Positions 62,564 to 64,000 of a DNA stretch of 64,000 bases are shown piece by piece. Source of the DNA: Candidatus Poribacteria bacterium (GTDB taxonomy: Bacteria; Poribacteria; WGA-4E; WGA-3G); contig JAJEAG010000027.1 of NCBI GenBank assembly GCA_022824265.1, positions 80,986-144,985 on the forward strand. The letters run 5' to 3'. The position numbers and the translations under genes are program-made. A model generated the notes under the pieces. That model saw nothing but the letters and a program-made list of their open reading frames with translations. It had not been told where the DNA came from and searched no databases. How positions within the stretch are numbered: the stretch's first letter is position 1; each line of letters opens with the position of its first letter.

Positions 62564-63777
62564 GCCCATCCTTGACTTTCACCACCGACACGGGCTTTAC
62601 TAATCTTTTCGTAATAACCACTTTTCCGATATGCTGTCAGCGGGTGTGGATCTCGTCCCATTTCCAGACGAACTTGTTCAAGGAGTGGATTCACATCTGT
62701 TTCATACGCACGTTGGAGAATACTTTCTGCTTCAATAAGGTCTTCCGTATCCTGTGCATCAACCAATGCTTCACGGTTGACTAACAGTGCTTTTGCGTAC
62801 GCTTTTTGTAAGTTACATACCGATTGAATACTCGCTTCAACTTTTGGTTTCAAATTATGACTTTGGTCAATCATATAGGCAATATCGGTTTCAGTATCCG
62901 GATCAAGTTCTGCATCAACCAGTTCAGTGTAGATTAGGAAGAGTTCTTGTGGGTTAATAGACCCAACGGTCAAATCATCATCTGCGTATTTTCTGCAGTT
63001 GAAGTGGAACCCACCCAGTTTACCTTCATCAATTAGGTATGCCACGATGAATTCAATATTTGTGCCTTGTGGATGATGTCCGAGATCAACAAGTACTTGT
63101 GCTTTCGGACCAAGTTTTGTAGCCATCAAGTAAGCGGTTCCCCAATCCGCTAAATCTGTGTGATAAAATGCGGGTTCAAAGAACTTATATTCAATCAGCA
63201 TTCTCGTGGAATCTGGCAGTGCATCGTATACCTCACCTAACGCATCAGTCATCCACTGTTTACGTTTTCTAAAATTGGCTTGTCCGGGAAAGTTCGTACC
63301 ATCGGCAAACCACAAACTGAGTAAATCCGATCCTGTCTTCTCCATTATGTCTACACACTCTAACATGTGGTCAATCGCCATGCGACGGATTTCTGCTTGC
63401 GGATTGCAGACACTTCCGAGTTTATAGACTTGGTCTTGAAAAACGTTGGGGTTTATCGCTCCGATACCGATGCCGACATCTGCAGCGTACTGTTTCAATG
63501 CTCCCCAGTCGTCAGTTTTATCCCATGGAATGTGGAGTGCGACTGTTGGTGCGACACCTGTGAATTTATGTACTGTAGCTGCATCCTCTAAACGTTCTGC
63601 GGCATTCCGTGCTGCACCGGGTTGTTCAAACACACCAAACCGCGTCCCAGAATTACCGTAACCCCATGAAGGTGTTTCAATATGTTGTTGTTTGAGGTGT
63701 TCCTTAACTTCCTCTATCGGTATTCCCTGTTTCTCCAATGTCTCAGCTAACAGGTTATATGCTGGACTGTTGCTCAT
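62560..63777 (-). CDS. L-rhamnose isomerase-like TIM-barrel enzyme
   Basis: 405 residues with AGGAG before the ATG. It resembles the xylose-isomerase-like rhamnose isomerases (Pseudomonas stutzeri type). Visible blocks: [20 protein letters not shown] near 39-58, VALHIPWDK near 79, [13 protein letters not shown] near 154-166 with the metal residues, [13 protein letters not shown] near 195, [13 protein letters not shown] near 228 and [17 protein letters not shown] near 257. It should isomerise a deoxy-aldose to the ketose using Mn2+. It is the first gene of the operon; the end of an IS lies 83 bp upstream of its start codon. Confidence 0.85.
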   Translation of the reverse strand: MSNSPAYNLLAETLEKQGIPIEEVKEHLKQQHIETPSWGYGNSGTRFGVFEQPGAARNAAERLEDAATVHKFTGVAPTVALHIPWDKTDDWGALKQYAADVGIGIGAINPNVFQDQVYKLGSVCNPQAEIRRMAIDHMLECVDIMEKTGSDLLSLWFADGTNFPGQANFRKRKQWMTDALGEVYDALPDSTRMLIEYKFFEPAFYHTDLADWGTAYLMATKLGPKAQVLVDLGHHPQGTNIEFIVAYLIDEGKLGGFHFNCRKYADDDLTVGSINPQELFLIYTELVDAELDPDTETDIAYMIDQSHNLKPKVEASIQSVCNLQKAYAKALLVNREALVDAQDTEDLIEAESILQRAYETDVNPLLEQVRLEMGRDPHPLTAYRKSGYYEKISKARVGGESQGWA

Positions 63778-63860
63778 ATATGTTACTCCTGATTTGCATT
63801 CTTAATTTGAAATTATTATATCATATTTTGAGTTTTTAAGTAAAGATTGTCAAAATCACG

Positions 63861-64000
63861 CAGGGTTATTTAGTTTTAAGGATTCTCAATTTATGAGGTT
63901 AACTGCGAGTTTAGGTTTTGAAGCATAGTATTTCATCGTATCAGCTATCCGCGTAACCCCTGCAAAGCGGAATACTGCTAATGCGGTATTTCGTAATGCA
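63861..64000 (-). mobile_element. end of an ISAs1-like insertion sequence, cut by the window
   Basis: The terminal repeat CAGGGTTATTTAGTTTT (63861-63877) is identical over 17 bp to both ends of the MITE at 7271-7554. The transposase gene ends eight bases inside the repeat. The other end lies outside the window, so the target duplication cannot be checked; the local flank reads CAAAATCACG. CAGGG ends and an 8-bp duplication (seen at the MITE) are usual for the ISAs1 family. Confidence 0.8.
63886..64000 (-). CDS. C-terminal end of an ISAs1-like transposase, 5' part outside window
   Basis: 37 codons and a TGA stop (63886-63888), open to the window edge. The sequence L-R-N-T-A-L-A-V-F-R-F-A-G, then R-I-A-D-T-M-K-Y-Y-A, ending K-L-A-V-N-L-I-N, matches the characteristic last helix block of DDE transposases of the ISAs1 group as I know them. 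The catalytic part is not in view. Confidence 0.7.
   Translation of the reverse strand, partial: ALRNTALAVFRFAGVTRIADTMKYYASKPKLAVNLIN

Noticed and set aside
1..64000. tRNA, rRNA or riboswitch genes
   Set aside because: No cloverleaf with a conserved T-loop and no known riboswitch core was recognised on reading both strands; a covariance-model scan would be needed to exclude them.

Overview
The window looks like a chromosomal segment of an uncultured, AT-leaning, Gram-negative-type bacterium, most like Candidatus Poribacteria or a planctomycete-related lineage. The evidence is the gene repertoire: two DUF1501 proteins with Tat-type leaders, a PSD1-type protein (cytochrome c plus DUF1549/DUF1553), a PPC-domain protein with haem motifs, a CRTAC1-type protein (TPR, FG-GAP, ASPIC/UnbV), three WD40 proteins, leucine-rich-repeat and ankyrin proteins, five phytanoyl-CoA dioxygenase (PhyH) paralogs and several Gfo/Idh/MocA and TIM-barrel sugar enzymes. 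An OmpA protein and a beta-barrel/SPOR protein imply an outer membrane. The taxonomic call is inference; no rRNA or tRNA gene was seen.

Layout. 1-576: end-cut DUF1573-like gene (-). 975-5931: co-directional run PhyH, PhyH, ankyrin, AAC(3)-type acetyltransferase, nucleotidyltransferase-fold protein, PhyH. 6148-7161: enolase-superfamily enzyme (-). 7271-7554: a complete MITE with 8-bp target duplications. 7770-13472: DUF1501, WD40 and PPC/di-haem genes behind a consensus promoter. 13676-16963: Tricorn-type protease. 17124-20548: orphan UPF0175 protein, divergent acetokinase, ABC-2 permease, amidohydrolase. 20574-20842: nested palindromic repeats. 20886-22817: beta-barrel/FlgD-like/SPOR protein (-).

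22845-26303 is an accessory island. It holds a truncated DNA methyltransferase start and a HEPN-type protein. Two low-complexity leaderless ORFs that share a promoter face outward on its two sides. 26304-32547: CRTAC1-type gene, WD40 gene, then a duplicated 3' fragment of the CRTAC1 gene. 32560-37765: MFS transporter, M50-type peptidase, small membrane protein, large DUF6785-like membrane protein, pyrD. 37817-40906: an Rpn-like fragment cut by an IS200/IS605-type tnpB element, a Zn-dehydrogenase, and an inverted tnpB-less element that keeps the omega-RNA/right end.

40979-48808 (-): PSD1 and DUF1501 genes, an exported-protein pair in planctomycete-like genomes, separated here by two LRR genes. 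49091-52651 (-): methyltransferase, oxidoreductase, two PhyH genes. 52775-60078 (+): sugar isomerase/epimerase, AOS-family PLP enzyme, cupin, M20 peptidase, WD40, RNHCP zinc protein, OmpA protein. 60100-63777 (-): tightly coupled sugar operon (rhamnose-isomerase-like, Gfo/Idh/MocA, rpiA, outer-membrane-like protein). 63861-64000: end of an ISAs1-like IS whose terminal repeat is identical to that of the MITE at 7271.

The most notable points are: (i) all five PhyH paralogs lack the carboxylate of the HxD iron motif and read HxG, HxA or HxS, as in Fe/2OG halogenases; (ii) the HEPN/methyltransferase-remnant island with paired outward-facing leaderless ORFs; (iii) the solo omega-RNA element; (iv) the matched IS/MITE pair; (v) palindromic repeats with stem covariation.
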